NCBI GenBank assembly: GCA_937981995.1
Contig: CALJNC010000052.1
Span: 1 to 56,320 of the forward strand
DNA: 56,320 nucleotides
Direction of reading: 5' to 3'
Source: an uncultured Chitinophagaceae bacterium
GTDB taxonomy: Bacteria; Bacteroidota; Bacteroidia; Chitinophagales; Chitinophagaceae
Numbering within the stretch: the stretch's first letter is position 1; the number at the start of each line of letters is the position of its first letter. Under the pieces are notes generated by a model. The model had not been told where the DNA came from and searched no databases. It saw nothing but the letters and a program-made list of their open reading frames with translations. The position numbers and the translations under genes were made by a program. Shown one piece after another: positions 43,353-52,600 of this stretch.

Positions 43353-43353
43353 A

Positions 43354-44817
43354 TTAGGTTGTTAAAAATGAAGTAGCCTGATTAATATCATCACTAATCA
43401 CCCGATCCTTACCCATAAACGAAACTTCTTTTCTAAAGTCGTCATAATATTTTTTCATTGCACTAGATAGTAAATCAGGATTTTTAAAATCCAATGCCTG
43501 CGCTGCACATAAAAGTTCAATGGCTAAAACACGCTCAGTATTTTTTACTACTTGGTAAAGTTTGGTAGCAGCATTGGCACCCATGCTTACATGATCCTCT
43601 TGACCATTGCTACTTACAATACTATCAACTGATGCTGGTGTACACAATTGTTTGTTTTGACTTACTAGTGAAGCTGCAGTATACTGGGCAATCATGAAAC
43701 CGCTTTCAAGTCCTGGATTTTTAGAAAGGAAAGCAGGTAAGTCTCGTTGACCCGAAACTAGTAAGTAGGTGCGGCGCTCAGAGATATTTGCTAATTCTGA
43801 AAGTGCAATAGCTAAATAATCTAATTGCAAAGCAAGTGGTTGTCCATGGAAATTTCCACCGCTTACAATTTCATCTTCATCAGGAAAGATTAATGGATTA
43901 TCCGTCACTGAGTTTATCTCGCATTCAATCACTCTTTTTGCTTGTGCAAATGCATCATAGCTTGCACCATGAACCTGTGGTATACATCTAAAACTGTAAG
44001 GGTCTTGCACTTGCTTTTTCTCGGCAAAAGCTGATTGACTTCCTTCAATTAATTTTCTAAATGCCAAGGCAATTTTTAACTGACCTTCATGCGGACGCAC
44101 GGCATGTATACCTGCATACAGCGGACTTGGTTTACAATCGTATGCTTCAAAACTCAAAGTAGCAATTTTGGTAGAATGCGTAATTATTTTTTGCATACGC
44201 TGCAAAGCCCATACACCATATGAGCTCATAAACTGTGTACCATTAAGCAAGGCCAGGCCTTCTTTGCTTTTAAGCTTTAATGGCTTTAGCTTATTTTCTT
44301 TTAAAATAGAAACACTTTCAGACCAGTTGCCATTTTTACTTTTTAATTTTCCATGACCTAATATTGGCAAACTCAAATGTGCTAAAGGTGCTAAATCTCC
44401 GCTTGCACCCAAACTACCTTGCTGAAAAACTTCGGGCAATAAATTTTCATTATACAATAAAATCAAACGCTCCATAAGCTCCATACTTACACCACTATGC
44501 CCGTAGGTAAAGTTTTTGATTTTAAGCAGGAGCATTATTTTAATAATGTCATCTGGTACTGGCTCTCCAACCCCACAGGCATGTGATAATACCAAATTAG
44601 TTTGCAAGTCCTCAAGTTCTTCTGGCTTCACTACCACATCGCATAGGCTACCAAAACCAGTATTGATGCCATAATATACAGCACCGGTTTTTGCTTTATC
44701 GTCAAGGTAAGCTCTACATTTTTTTATTCTATCAATTTGATCTTGACTAAGTTCAATGGAAGATGATAAAAGAGATTCGATTTGCTCTAATTGTATAGTA
44801 TCTAATAATTCTTGCAT
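43354..44817 (-). CDS. hutH: Histidine ammonia-lyase
   Basis: HutH removes ammonia from histidine to form urocanate, the first step of histidine degradation. The 487-residue protein has the MIO-forming triad ASG at 138-140 (GSLGASGDLAPLAHLSL), the active-site tyrosine loop YYGINTGFGSLCD at about 48-60, and DPYSFRCIPQVHGASYDAF in the substrate region. Length and motifs are those of HAL rather than PAL. The other hut genes (hutU, hutI, hutG) are not adjacent, so the pathway is dispersed or the enzyme acts alone. A TATCTTCG box lies 18 nt before the ATG. Confidence 0.95.
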   Translation of the reverse strand: MQELLDTIQLEQIESLLSSSIELSQDQIDRIKKCRAYLDDKAKTGAVYYGINTGFGSLCDVVVKPEELEDLQTNLVLSHACGVGEPVPDDIIKIMLLLKIKNFTYGHSGVSMELMERLILLYNENLLPEVFQQGSLGASGDLAPLAHLSLPILGHGKLKSKNGNWSESVSILKENKLKPLKLKSKEGLALLNGTQFMSSYGVWALQRMQKIITHSTKIATLSFEAYDCKPSPLYAGIHAVRPHEGQLKIALAFRKLIEGSQSAFAEKKQVQDPYSFRCIPQVHGASYDAFAQAKRVIECEINSVTDNPLIFPDEDEIVSGGNFHGQPLALQLDYLAIALSELANISERRTYLLVSGQRDLPAFLSKNPGLESGFMIAQYTAASLVSQNKQLCTPASVDSIVSSNGQEDHVSMGANAATKLYQVVKNTERVLAIELLCAAQALDFKNPDLLSSAMKKYYDDFRKEVSFMGKDRVISDDINQATSFLTT

Positions 44818-44835
44818 GGAATAAAATAATTAAAA

Positions 44836-44843
44836 CGAAGATA
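44836..44843 (-). promoter_or_regulatory. -7-like box TATCTTCG of hutH
   Basis: Seven of eight bases match TAnnTTTG on the minus strand, 18 nt before the hutH ATG. Confidence 0.35.
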
Positions 44844-44931
44844 GAAAAGATACGATAAGAAAGATGCCAGCAATAGGATTTTATAAGTCCATAGATTATT
44901 GTATTTTGCGTAATCTATTCAGGCAAGAATT

Positions 44932-46239
44932 ATGCGCTTCATTACTTCACTTTTATTCTTATCAATCTTTTTTACAGTAGCGTGTACTCATTCTAAAAAA
45001 ACATCATTGTCTCCCAATTACTTGCATGCTTGGAATGAAGCCTATGAAAAAGGAATAATCAATGATTTTTTTAGTCCGCCGGTAGCTGCTAGGATGTATA
45101 CCTATCCTAACTTGGCAGCATACGCCTTACTTACGAATGGAGAAGGTAACGTTTTAAAATCAGTTTCTACTTTTCCTAAGCTTGAGCAGCCAAAGAAGCA
45201 CCCTGAGCTTGTAAGCCTTTATTCATTTTATTATGTAGCTAAAAAAACGATCTATTCTTATAACTATCTAGATGAGTATTTGCCACAATTTGAGAAGGAA
45301 ATGATTGACCAAGGTTACACAAGTTCAGATTTAAACAATGCAAAAAATACAGCTGAGAAAATTGCAGAAGAAATAAATGCTTGGGTTAAGCAGGATAATT
45401 ATAAAGAGACAAGGTCAGATTCTAAGTTTACTTTAAACAATAAGGCGGGTCATTGGAAGCCAACGGGTCCTGATTATGCCGATGCGTTAGAACCTAATTG
45501 GGAAAAAATAAGATCATTTTTTATAGACTCCGCTAGCCAGTTTACTAAAAAGTATACTCCCTACCCTTATAATATGACTGACAAGCAAAGTGGGTTTTAT
45601 AAAGAGCTGATAGAGGTGAAAGAACAAGTAGATAAAACGAATGCTGAAGAATTAGCCACTTCAAAATATTGGGACTGTAATCCACTAGCACCACAACATG
45701 TATCACATGCAACCTATGCCGAAAAAAAACTAACACCAGGAGGTCATTGGATGAGCATTACAAGAAGAGTATCCAGAGACAAAAAAGAAAACCTACTGAA
45801 TGCATCTAAGGCATATACGCTCGTTGCATTATCTATAAACGATGGCTTTATTGCATGCTGGCAAGCTAAATATTTTTATGATTACATAAGACCTATTACT
45901 GCCATCCAAGATAATTGGGATAGTAAATGGAACACTTTAATTCTTACGCCTAACTTCCCTGAGTATCCTAGCGGACATAGTGTTATATCAGGAGTAGCCT
46001 CAACAGTTTTAGCTTCGCATTATGGTGAGCAAACTACCTTTACAGATAATGCCGAAGAACCTTTTGGAATGACTCCGCGTAAATTTACCTCGTTTACAGA
46101 TGCTTGTGATCAAGCAGCCATTAGTCGTTTTTATGCTGGCATACATTTTAAAAAAGCGATTGTAGACGGCGTAGACATGGGGCGCGAAATAGGTAATTAT
46201 ATTCTGAAAAAATTAGAAGAAGATGTTTCAAAAAAATAA
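44932..46239 (+). CDS. Vanadium-haloperoxidase/PAP2-family lipoprotein
   Basis: A 435-residue lipoprotein (MRFITSLLFLSIFFTVAC, cysteine at 18) of the PAP2/vanadium-dependent haloperoxidase superfamily. The oxyanion-binding motifs are complete: K-x6-R-P as KYFYDYIRP (K313, R320), PSGH (346-349) and SR-x3-x-H as SRFYAGIH (R399, H405). These bind either vanadate or phosphate, so the enzyme could be a bromo/iodo-peroxidase or an acid phosphatase. The long helical N-terminal half is the arrangement of the haloperoxidase-like members. Its stop codon lies 17 bp inside the following VCBS gene, so the two are co-transcribed and may act together in the envelope. Confidence 0.88.
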   Translation: MRFITSLLFLSIFFTVACTHSKKTSLSPNYLHAWNEAYEKGIINDFFSPPVAARMYTYPNLAAYALLTNGEGNVLKSVSTFPKLEQPKKHPELVSLYSFYYVAKKTIYSYNYLDEYLPQFEKEMIDQGYTSSDLNNAKNTAEKIAEEINAWVKQDNYKETRSDSKFTLNNKAGHWKPTGPDYADALEPNWEKIRSFFIDSASQFTKKYTPYPYNMTDKQSGFYKELIEVKEQVDKTNAEELATSKYWDCNPLAPQHVSHATYAEKKLTPGGHWMSITRRVSRDKKENLLNASKAYTLVALSINDGFIACWQAKYFYDYIRPITAIQDNWDSKWNTLILTPNFPEYPSGHSVISGVASTVLASHYGEQTTFTDNAEEPFGMTPRKFTSFTDACDQAAISRFYAGIHFKKAIVDGVDMGREIGNYILKKLEEDVSKK

Positions 46240-49200
46240 AATTGGTTTCCTTTCGTTTCTTGTTGGCGTTACCTACATAGTAGCTTCATGTGGTGGTAGT
46301 TCTTTGAGCGATAAACCATTATTTACCTTAATGGATAGCACAGAAACGGGCTTCTTTTTTTGGAATGAAATTTATGATAAGCCCGAACTTAATGCATTGA
46401 ACTACGGTTATTTTTATAACGGTGGTGGCGTAGCTGTAGGTGATATTAATAATGATGATTTACCCGATGTGTATATGGTAGGCAACACATTTGGCGGACG
46501 AATGTATGTAAATGATGGCGATTTAAAGTTTCATCAAATAACGGCTACATCTAATACAGCTACTGATGGTTTTACGCATGGTGTAACTATGGAAGATGTA
46601 AATCAAGATGGTTTTTTAGATATTTATTTATCACGCTCCATGGCAAATGTTGATAGCATGCGCGCCAATCGATTGCTTATAAATAATGGCGATGAAACTT
46701 TTACTGATAAAGCTAAAGAATATGGTGTAGACGATATGGGCTTTAGTACGCACGCTAATTTTTTTGATTATGATAATGATGGCGATCCTGATTTATACGT
46801 ATTGAATCATTCAATCAATTATGACTTAGCCATGGGTATTATTACGCAAGAACAACGAGATAAAAACCTGCGTTCAATTTCTGCCAAAGACTATACTGCT
46901 ACTGTATCAAAATTGTACCGCAACAATGGCGATGGCACCTTTACAGACGTAACAATACAAGCAGGATTAAAAGATGTATTTTTTGGCTTGAGTGCCACGG
47001 CTAGTGATGTAAATAATGATGGATGGTTGGACTTGTATTGCACCTCAGATTTTGCCGATAAAGACCACCTATATATCAATAATAAAAACGGAACGTTTAC
47101 CGATAAAATTCATGAAGCCTTTGGCCACATAAGTCAAAATTCTATGGGCTCAGATATCGCTGATTTTAATAACGATGGCGCCTTGGATATTTTAACGGTA
47201 GACATGATGTCTGAGGAAAATTATAGAAACAAACAACTTAAAGGAAACAACCCATACGACCTTTTTCAAATGAGTATGGAGTACGGCTATCACTGTCAGG
47301 TCATGCGCAATTGCTTACAGCTTAATAACGGAAATGGTAGTTTTAGTGAGGTGGGTCAACTAGCAGGCGTCTCGCATACTGATTGGAGTTGGGCGCCTTT
47401 GTTTGCTGATTTTGATAATGATGGTAAGAAAGATCTTTTTGTAAGTAACGGATACAAAAAAGACCTTACTGATATGGATTATATGAATTATGAAAGCAAT
47501 GAAATAATTCGAAAAGCAGGAGGTAAAATGAATGTTGAATTTATGCAATTGTTAGATGGTGTAAGTTCAACTCCTGTTGAAAATTATGTTTATCAAAACC
47601 TTGGAAATTTTGAGTTTAAAAACAAAACTCATGACTGGGGCTTAAAAGAAAAAAGTTTTTCAAACGGTGCGGCTTATGCCGATTTAGATTTGGATGGAGA
47701 CTTAGATTTGATTGTAAATAATTGGGGGGAGCCTAGCTTTTTATATCGTAATAATTCTGTTGAAAATCATCCGGAAAATAAGTACCTAGCTTTCACCTTT
47801 GATCCTAAGCAACATGCCGCAGTGCATGGTACTAAGGTGACTCTTCTTACTGATAGCGGTAAGCAGTTTCAGCAGCTCGTAAGTAACCGTGGATTTTTAT
47901 CAAGCATGCAACAAATAGTGCATTTTGGTTTGGGCAAAAATAATAAAGTTGCTGAGGTGCAAGTGGAGTACCCCAATGGTACGATTCAAAAAATAAGTGC
48001 GCCTAAAGTAAACACCCAAATAAAATTAGATATTACAAATGGTAAAGAAGGCACTTTTTTAAAGGAGGAAAAGTTTGAATCATTATTAACTAAAATTGAT
48101 GATGCTTTCTCCCCTAGTTTGAAACATACCGAAAGTGATTTTATAGATTTTAAAGATGAGCCGCTTCTGGAACAAATGTATTCTAATCGCGGGCCGTATG
48201 TAGCGGTAGGCGATGTAAACAATGATGGCTTGGATGATATTTATTTTGGAGCATCGGCCGGTTATGAAGGCAAGTTATATGTACAAGGGAGCGATGCAAA
48301 ATTTATATTAAAAGCAGCTAGTGATTTTGTAAGCGATAAAAAATATGAGGATGGCCGCAGTATATTTTTTGATGCAGATGGTGATAAAGATTTAGACTTA
48401 TACGTGACCAGCGGAAGCAATGAGGTACGGGATAATTTATTATTTCAAAATCGATTATACTTAAATGATGGTGAAGGAAATTTTTCAAAAACATCTGATC
48501 GCTTACCTAGCATTACATCAAATACATTGGCTGTAAATGCATTGGATATAGAAGGCGATGGTGATCTTGACTTAATAGTGGGTGGTAACGTAAAACCAAA
48601 ACAATTTCCGTTTTCGTTTTCTTCTTATATATTACAAAATGATGGTAAAGGATTTTTTAGTTTAAAAGAAAATGCCTTAGCTAACAATGGCGCACTTGGC
48701 ATTATAAATGATATTCAAATAGCAGATATGAATTTGGATGGCAAAGATGATATTCTACTGGCTGGTGATTGGATGCCTATTACTATTTTAGAGCAACAAG
48801 AAAATCGTTTTGTAGATAAAACAAAAGACTATGGACTAGAGAATAGTAGCGGTATGTGGAACACGCTAAAACTAATTGATGTAAATAATGATGGTAAAAA
48901 AGATATAGTTGGTGGCAATCGGGGTGGTAATAATTTTTTTAATTGCGATGAAAAGCATCCTGCAACGATGTATGTAAATGATTTTGATGAGAACGGTGAA
49001 AAAGAAGGCTTAGTCAATTATTATTTTAGTGATGGTGTTATGTATCCCAAATATTCTTTGAATGAAGTATTAGAACAACTACCCTCTTGGCGTGGCCTAT
49101 TTAGTAGGTATGCAAAATATTCCTCTGCTACTAGTGCAACAATTTTTTCTGAAAAGAAATATGCTGGTACAGAAACCTATACCTGCAAAAATTTTAGGAG

Positions 49201-49555
49201 CTTAGTTTTTATACGCTCGGGCAATAGATTTGATATGAATGCATTACCAACAAGGGCGCAGTTTAGCCCGGTTTTTGGGATACTTGATATTCCGCAGAAA
49301 CAGCAAGCGCCCTATCTAATTACTGCAGGGAATAATTATGGCGTAGATGTCAATACTGGCCGCATGGATGCCGATCGTGGAGCCATTTGTCATTGGACCG
49401 ATGCAGGCTTGGTACCAATTTCCGCCAGTCAAGCTGTAGATATAGGCGGTCAAACAAGGCAAATTGCTCGAATAAAAACAAATAACAATAATTTTTTTGT
49501 GCTTATAATACGCAATGGAAATGCACCTATAATGTATAGATTATCAGCAACTTAG
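46223..49555 (+). CDS. VCBS/FG-GAP repeat lipoprotein with ASPIC/UnbV domain (1110 aa)
   Basis: A 1110-residue lipoprotein (lipobox VASC, then GGSSLSDK). At least twelve calcium-binding-like repeats of the type DINNDDLPDVY, DVNNDGWLDLYC, DFDNDGKKDLFV and DLDLDGDLDLIV form two beta-propeller blocks (about 60-520 and 650-900), separated by an ASPIC/UnbV domain (about 530-620, seen as GTKVTLLTDSGKQFQQLVSN and VQVEYPNGTIQKI). The C-terminal 200 residues are unassigned. Propellers of this kind bind glycans or proteins, so it may be a partner or scaffold for the haloperoxidase-like enzyme, whose gene it overlaps by 17 bp. Its ATG lies inside that gene. Confidence 0.9.
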   Translation: MFQKNKIGFLSFLVGVTYIVASCGGSSLSDKPLFTLMDSTETGFFFWNEIYDKPELNALNYGYFYNGGGVAVGDINNDDLPDVYMVGNTFGGRMYVNDGDLKFHQITATSNTATDGFTHGVTMEDVNQDGFLDIYLSRSMANVDSMRANRLLINNGDETFTDKAKEYGVDDMGFSTHANFFDYDNDGDPDLYVLNHSINYDLAMGIITQEQRDKNLRSISAKDYTATVSKLYRNNGDGTFTDVTIQAGLKDVFFGLSATASDVNNDGWLDLYCTSDFADKDHLYINNKNGTFTDKIHEAFGHISQNSMGSDIADFNNDGALDILTVDMMSEENYRNKQLKGNNPYDLFQMSMEYGYHCQVMRNCLQLNNGNGSFSEVGQLAGVSHTDWSWAPLFADFDNDGKKDLFVSNGYKKDLTDMDYMNYESNEIIRKAGGKMNVEFMQLLDGVSSTPVENYVYQNLGNFEFKNKTHDWGLKEKSFSNGAAYADLDLDGDLDLIVNNWGEPSFLYRNNSVENHPENKYLAFTFDPKQHAAVHGTKVTLLTDSGKQFQQLVSNRGFLSSMQQIVHFGLGKNNKVAEVQVEYPNGTIQKISAPKVNTQIKLDITNGKEGTFLKEEKFESLLTKIDDAFSPSLKHTESDFIDFKDEPLLEQMYSNRGPYVAVGDVNNDGLDDIYFGASAGYEGKLYVQGSDAKFILKAASDFVSDKKYEDGRSIFFDADGDKDLDLYVTSGSNEVRDNLLFQNRLYLNDGEGNFSKTSDRLPSITSNTLAVNALDIEGDGDLDLIVGGNVKPKQFPFSFSSYILQNDGKGFFSLKENALANNGALGIINDIQIADMNLDGKDDILLAGDWMPITILEQQENRFVDKTKDYGLENSSGMWNTLKLIDVNNDGKKDIVGGNRGGNNFFNCDEKHPATMYVNDFDENGEKEGLVNYYFSDGVMYPKYSLNEVLEQLPSWRGLFSRYAKYSSATSATIFSEKKYAGTETYTCKNFRSLVFIRSGNRFDMNALPTRAQFSPVFGILDIPQKQQAPYLITAGNNYGVDVNTGRMDADRGAICHWTDAGLVPISASQAVDIGGQTRQIARIKTNNNNFFVLIIRNGNAPIMYRLSAT

Positions 49556-49584
49556 CGTAAAAATTATAACAATTTCTATCTATT

Positions 49585-49592
49585 TAGCTTTG
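49585..49592 (+). promoter_or_regulatory. -7 box TAGCTTTG upstream of the 1742-aa T9SS gene
   Basis: Exact TAnnTTTG match and the same octamer as at 41281. It lies 84 nt before the ATG at 49677. A second candidate, TAACTTAG, lies closer (about 25 nt) and may be the real one. Confidence 0.35.
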
Positions 49593-49676
49593 TATAAAAT
49601 TATGTGTTAAAAAGATTAATTTGTTTGGTATGCTAAAATTTTCATAACTTAGTGAGTTCAAACAAAATTTATAAAT

Positions 49677-52600
49677 ATGAAGAAAATCGTACTTTTTTTA
49701 TTAATAGTGTCTGTATTTTTTTCTTTTCAATCTGAAGCTCAAGTAGTTACACAGATTGGATCGGGAACTACAACAAACACTACAACATCTTATCCGGCTC
49801 CTTTTGGGAACTACTGGTGGGGTGCCAGACATCAGCAGTTATATACAGCTGCTGAGTTAACTTCAGCGGGATTAACCGCGGGTGCTATTATTAATGATTT
49901 AGGTTTTAAAGTTGTGGGTGCTGCTCAAAATCAGCAGCTTGACAACTTTGAAATGAAAATTGCAGGTGTAACAAATACTACACTGACCACAGCATGGGTT
50001 ACTGGTACCGCAACTGTTTTTGGTCCAGCAAATTACACTCCTACTACGGGTACCAATTTGTTCACTCTTTCCGCTCCTTGGGTTTGGAACGGAACAGACA
50101 ACTTATTAGTAGAAACTTGTTTTAATAACGGATCATTTAATAATAATGAGGTTATGGAAAACACGGCGATAGCAAATATGAGTAATCACTACCGAGCAGA
50201 TGCTACTGGTGTATGTGCCAATGCTGCTTCTACTGGTTTAAATACAAGTCGTGCTAATTTGGTAATAAACTATCTTCCACCAGGAAGTTGTTTGCCACCT
50301 ATCGGTCTATCTGCTACTAATATTATGCCTACAAGTGCAACTTTAGGCTGGGTAGATACTTTAAATGCAATGCCTGCTATGACTTATGATATTGAGTTAT
50401 TGCCTGCAACGGCACCACCTTCTGGTACGCCTACTGCAACTGGTATTACAACAACTTCCTATAATCAAACAATGTTGACACCAAGTACGTCTTATGATTT
50501 TTATGTTAGAGGCCATTGCTCAGCAACAGATACAAGTATCTGGATTGGGCCATTTACGTTTACAACAATAGCGTCTTGTGCTGCCCCTACTGCTTTAAGT
50601 GCAACATCGGTTGCTATGGGTACAAGTATTACTGCTACATTGGATTGGACAGAGAATAATATGCCTGCGGTAAATAATTGGGATTTAATTTTAGGCTTAA
50701 GCGGAACGGTACCTACACCAACTGCGACTTCTACCCCAACTATTCCTGGAATAACAACAAAGCCTTACAGTATTCCTGGTTTACCAGAGAATACTTGTTT
50801 TGATTATTATGTTAGAACAAATTGTGGAGCAGGTACTAGTTTATGGGTTGGTCCATTTACGTTCTGTACTCCAATCTTACCTTTGAGTTGTGCTTCAGGC
50901 TCACCTACAATTGTATACCAAGAAGAATTTACAAATACATTTACGTTCCAAACGAACATACCCAATGCAGCTGCTCCGGGATGGACAAATACTGCGACTG
51001 CGAATCCACGTTGGGCTTTAGAAAGTAATGCAACAGGTTCTGCAACTACAGGTCCTAACTTTGGTGCACAAGGTAGTAGTGGTTATGCTTACTTAGAAGT
51101 AAGTTGTGTAAGCGGAGGTACAGATACCTTAACTTCTCCAGCTATTGATTTAACTGCTGCTACAGGTGCAGCTCGAGTAAAATGGTTTAATCATATGTAT
51201 GGTCCTAATTCAGGAGCTTTAGAATTATTTATTGATGATGGTACTACGGTAACAAGTGTATGGTCAGATTCTGGACAGACGCAAGCTTCTTCAGCAGCCC
51301 CTTGGGACTCTGCAGTAGTTAATTTGAATGCTTATGTAGGTTCAACGATAAATCTTGTATTTGTTGGTACGGCTGCTAACCCTGGTGGTTGTAGTGGAGA
51401 TCGTGGTATAGATCAAATTGAAGTTGAAGCATGTTTACCGCAATTAGTGGATATGGCAGCTGATACTATTACAGCACCAGTTGATATGGCTAGTTGTTAT
51501 ACGGCTACTGAAACAATTGATGTACAAATAAGCAATGCTTCTTTATCAACTATTGACTTTAGTGTGGATTCTGTTTTGGTTACTGTAGATATTACAGGTG
51601 CTACAACAGCCACATTAACTGAATGGGTAACTACTGGAACGTTAGCAGGAAATGCTACGCAGATAGTTACAATGACTACGCCTGTAGATATGACTACTGC
51701 TGGTGCTTATAATATAAGCGCTTATGTAACTGTAATGGGCGATACGGATTCATTGAATGATACTACAGCTAATGTTGCTGTTTATATGGCAGGAGCAGGT
51801 GCAGGTTCTATAGGAGCTTCACCTGATGTTCTTTGTGTATCAGGTACAACTGATGTAAGCTTTAGTGGTTTACCAGGTGTTACGGTTCAGTATCAAGAAG
51901 CTGCTGCAGCTACTGGTCCTTGGACAAATGTAGGTACTGGTGGTACAATGTACACGAGTGGTACGCTTACTGCTACTACTTATTACAGAGCTTTATTCTC
52001 TTGTAATGGAACAACTGATACTACTAATGTAGATACCGTAATTGTAAATAACCCAATGATGTTAACAAGCATGGGCGATACAATTTGTGGTGCAGATACT
52101 GCTACCCTTATGGCTACAGCTACTAGTGCAACTATTAATTGGTATGATGCTGCTACTGGCGGTAACTTATTAGATACAGGAGGTGTGTTTAATCCTTTTG
52201 TTACGGTAACTGATACTTTTTATGTAGCTCCTTTAGATGGTGCGGGTAAATTATTAATTACTGGAGTTTGTAACTTTAATAATGCTACAGGATGGTTAGC
52301 GCCAACGGCGCCTGTACCGGCAGCGGTACAAGATCCACTTGAATTTACGAATATTGGTACAGCACCTCTTGACGTAAGTGGATGGAAAGTAGAAGTAACT
52401 GGCGGAGCTGCTGGTTCGTTTACCTTCCCAGCTGGTGCAATCGTTGCTCCTAATTCAACAGTTGTTTTAGGACGTGGTACTTCAGCTGGTCCTGATGTTG
52501 CTGGGCAATACTACCAAGCACCTACATTACCAACTACAAGTTCTGGAGTTGCATTAGGTGTAATAGTAAGTGATGCTGCTGCAACGGTACAAGATGTAAT

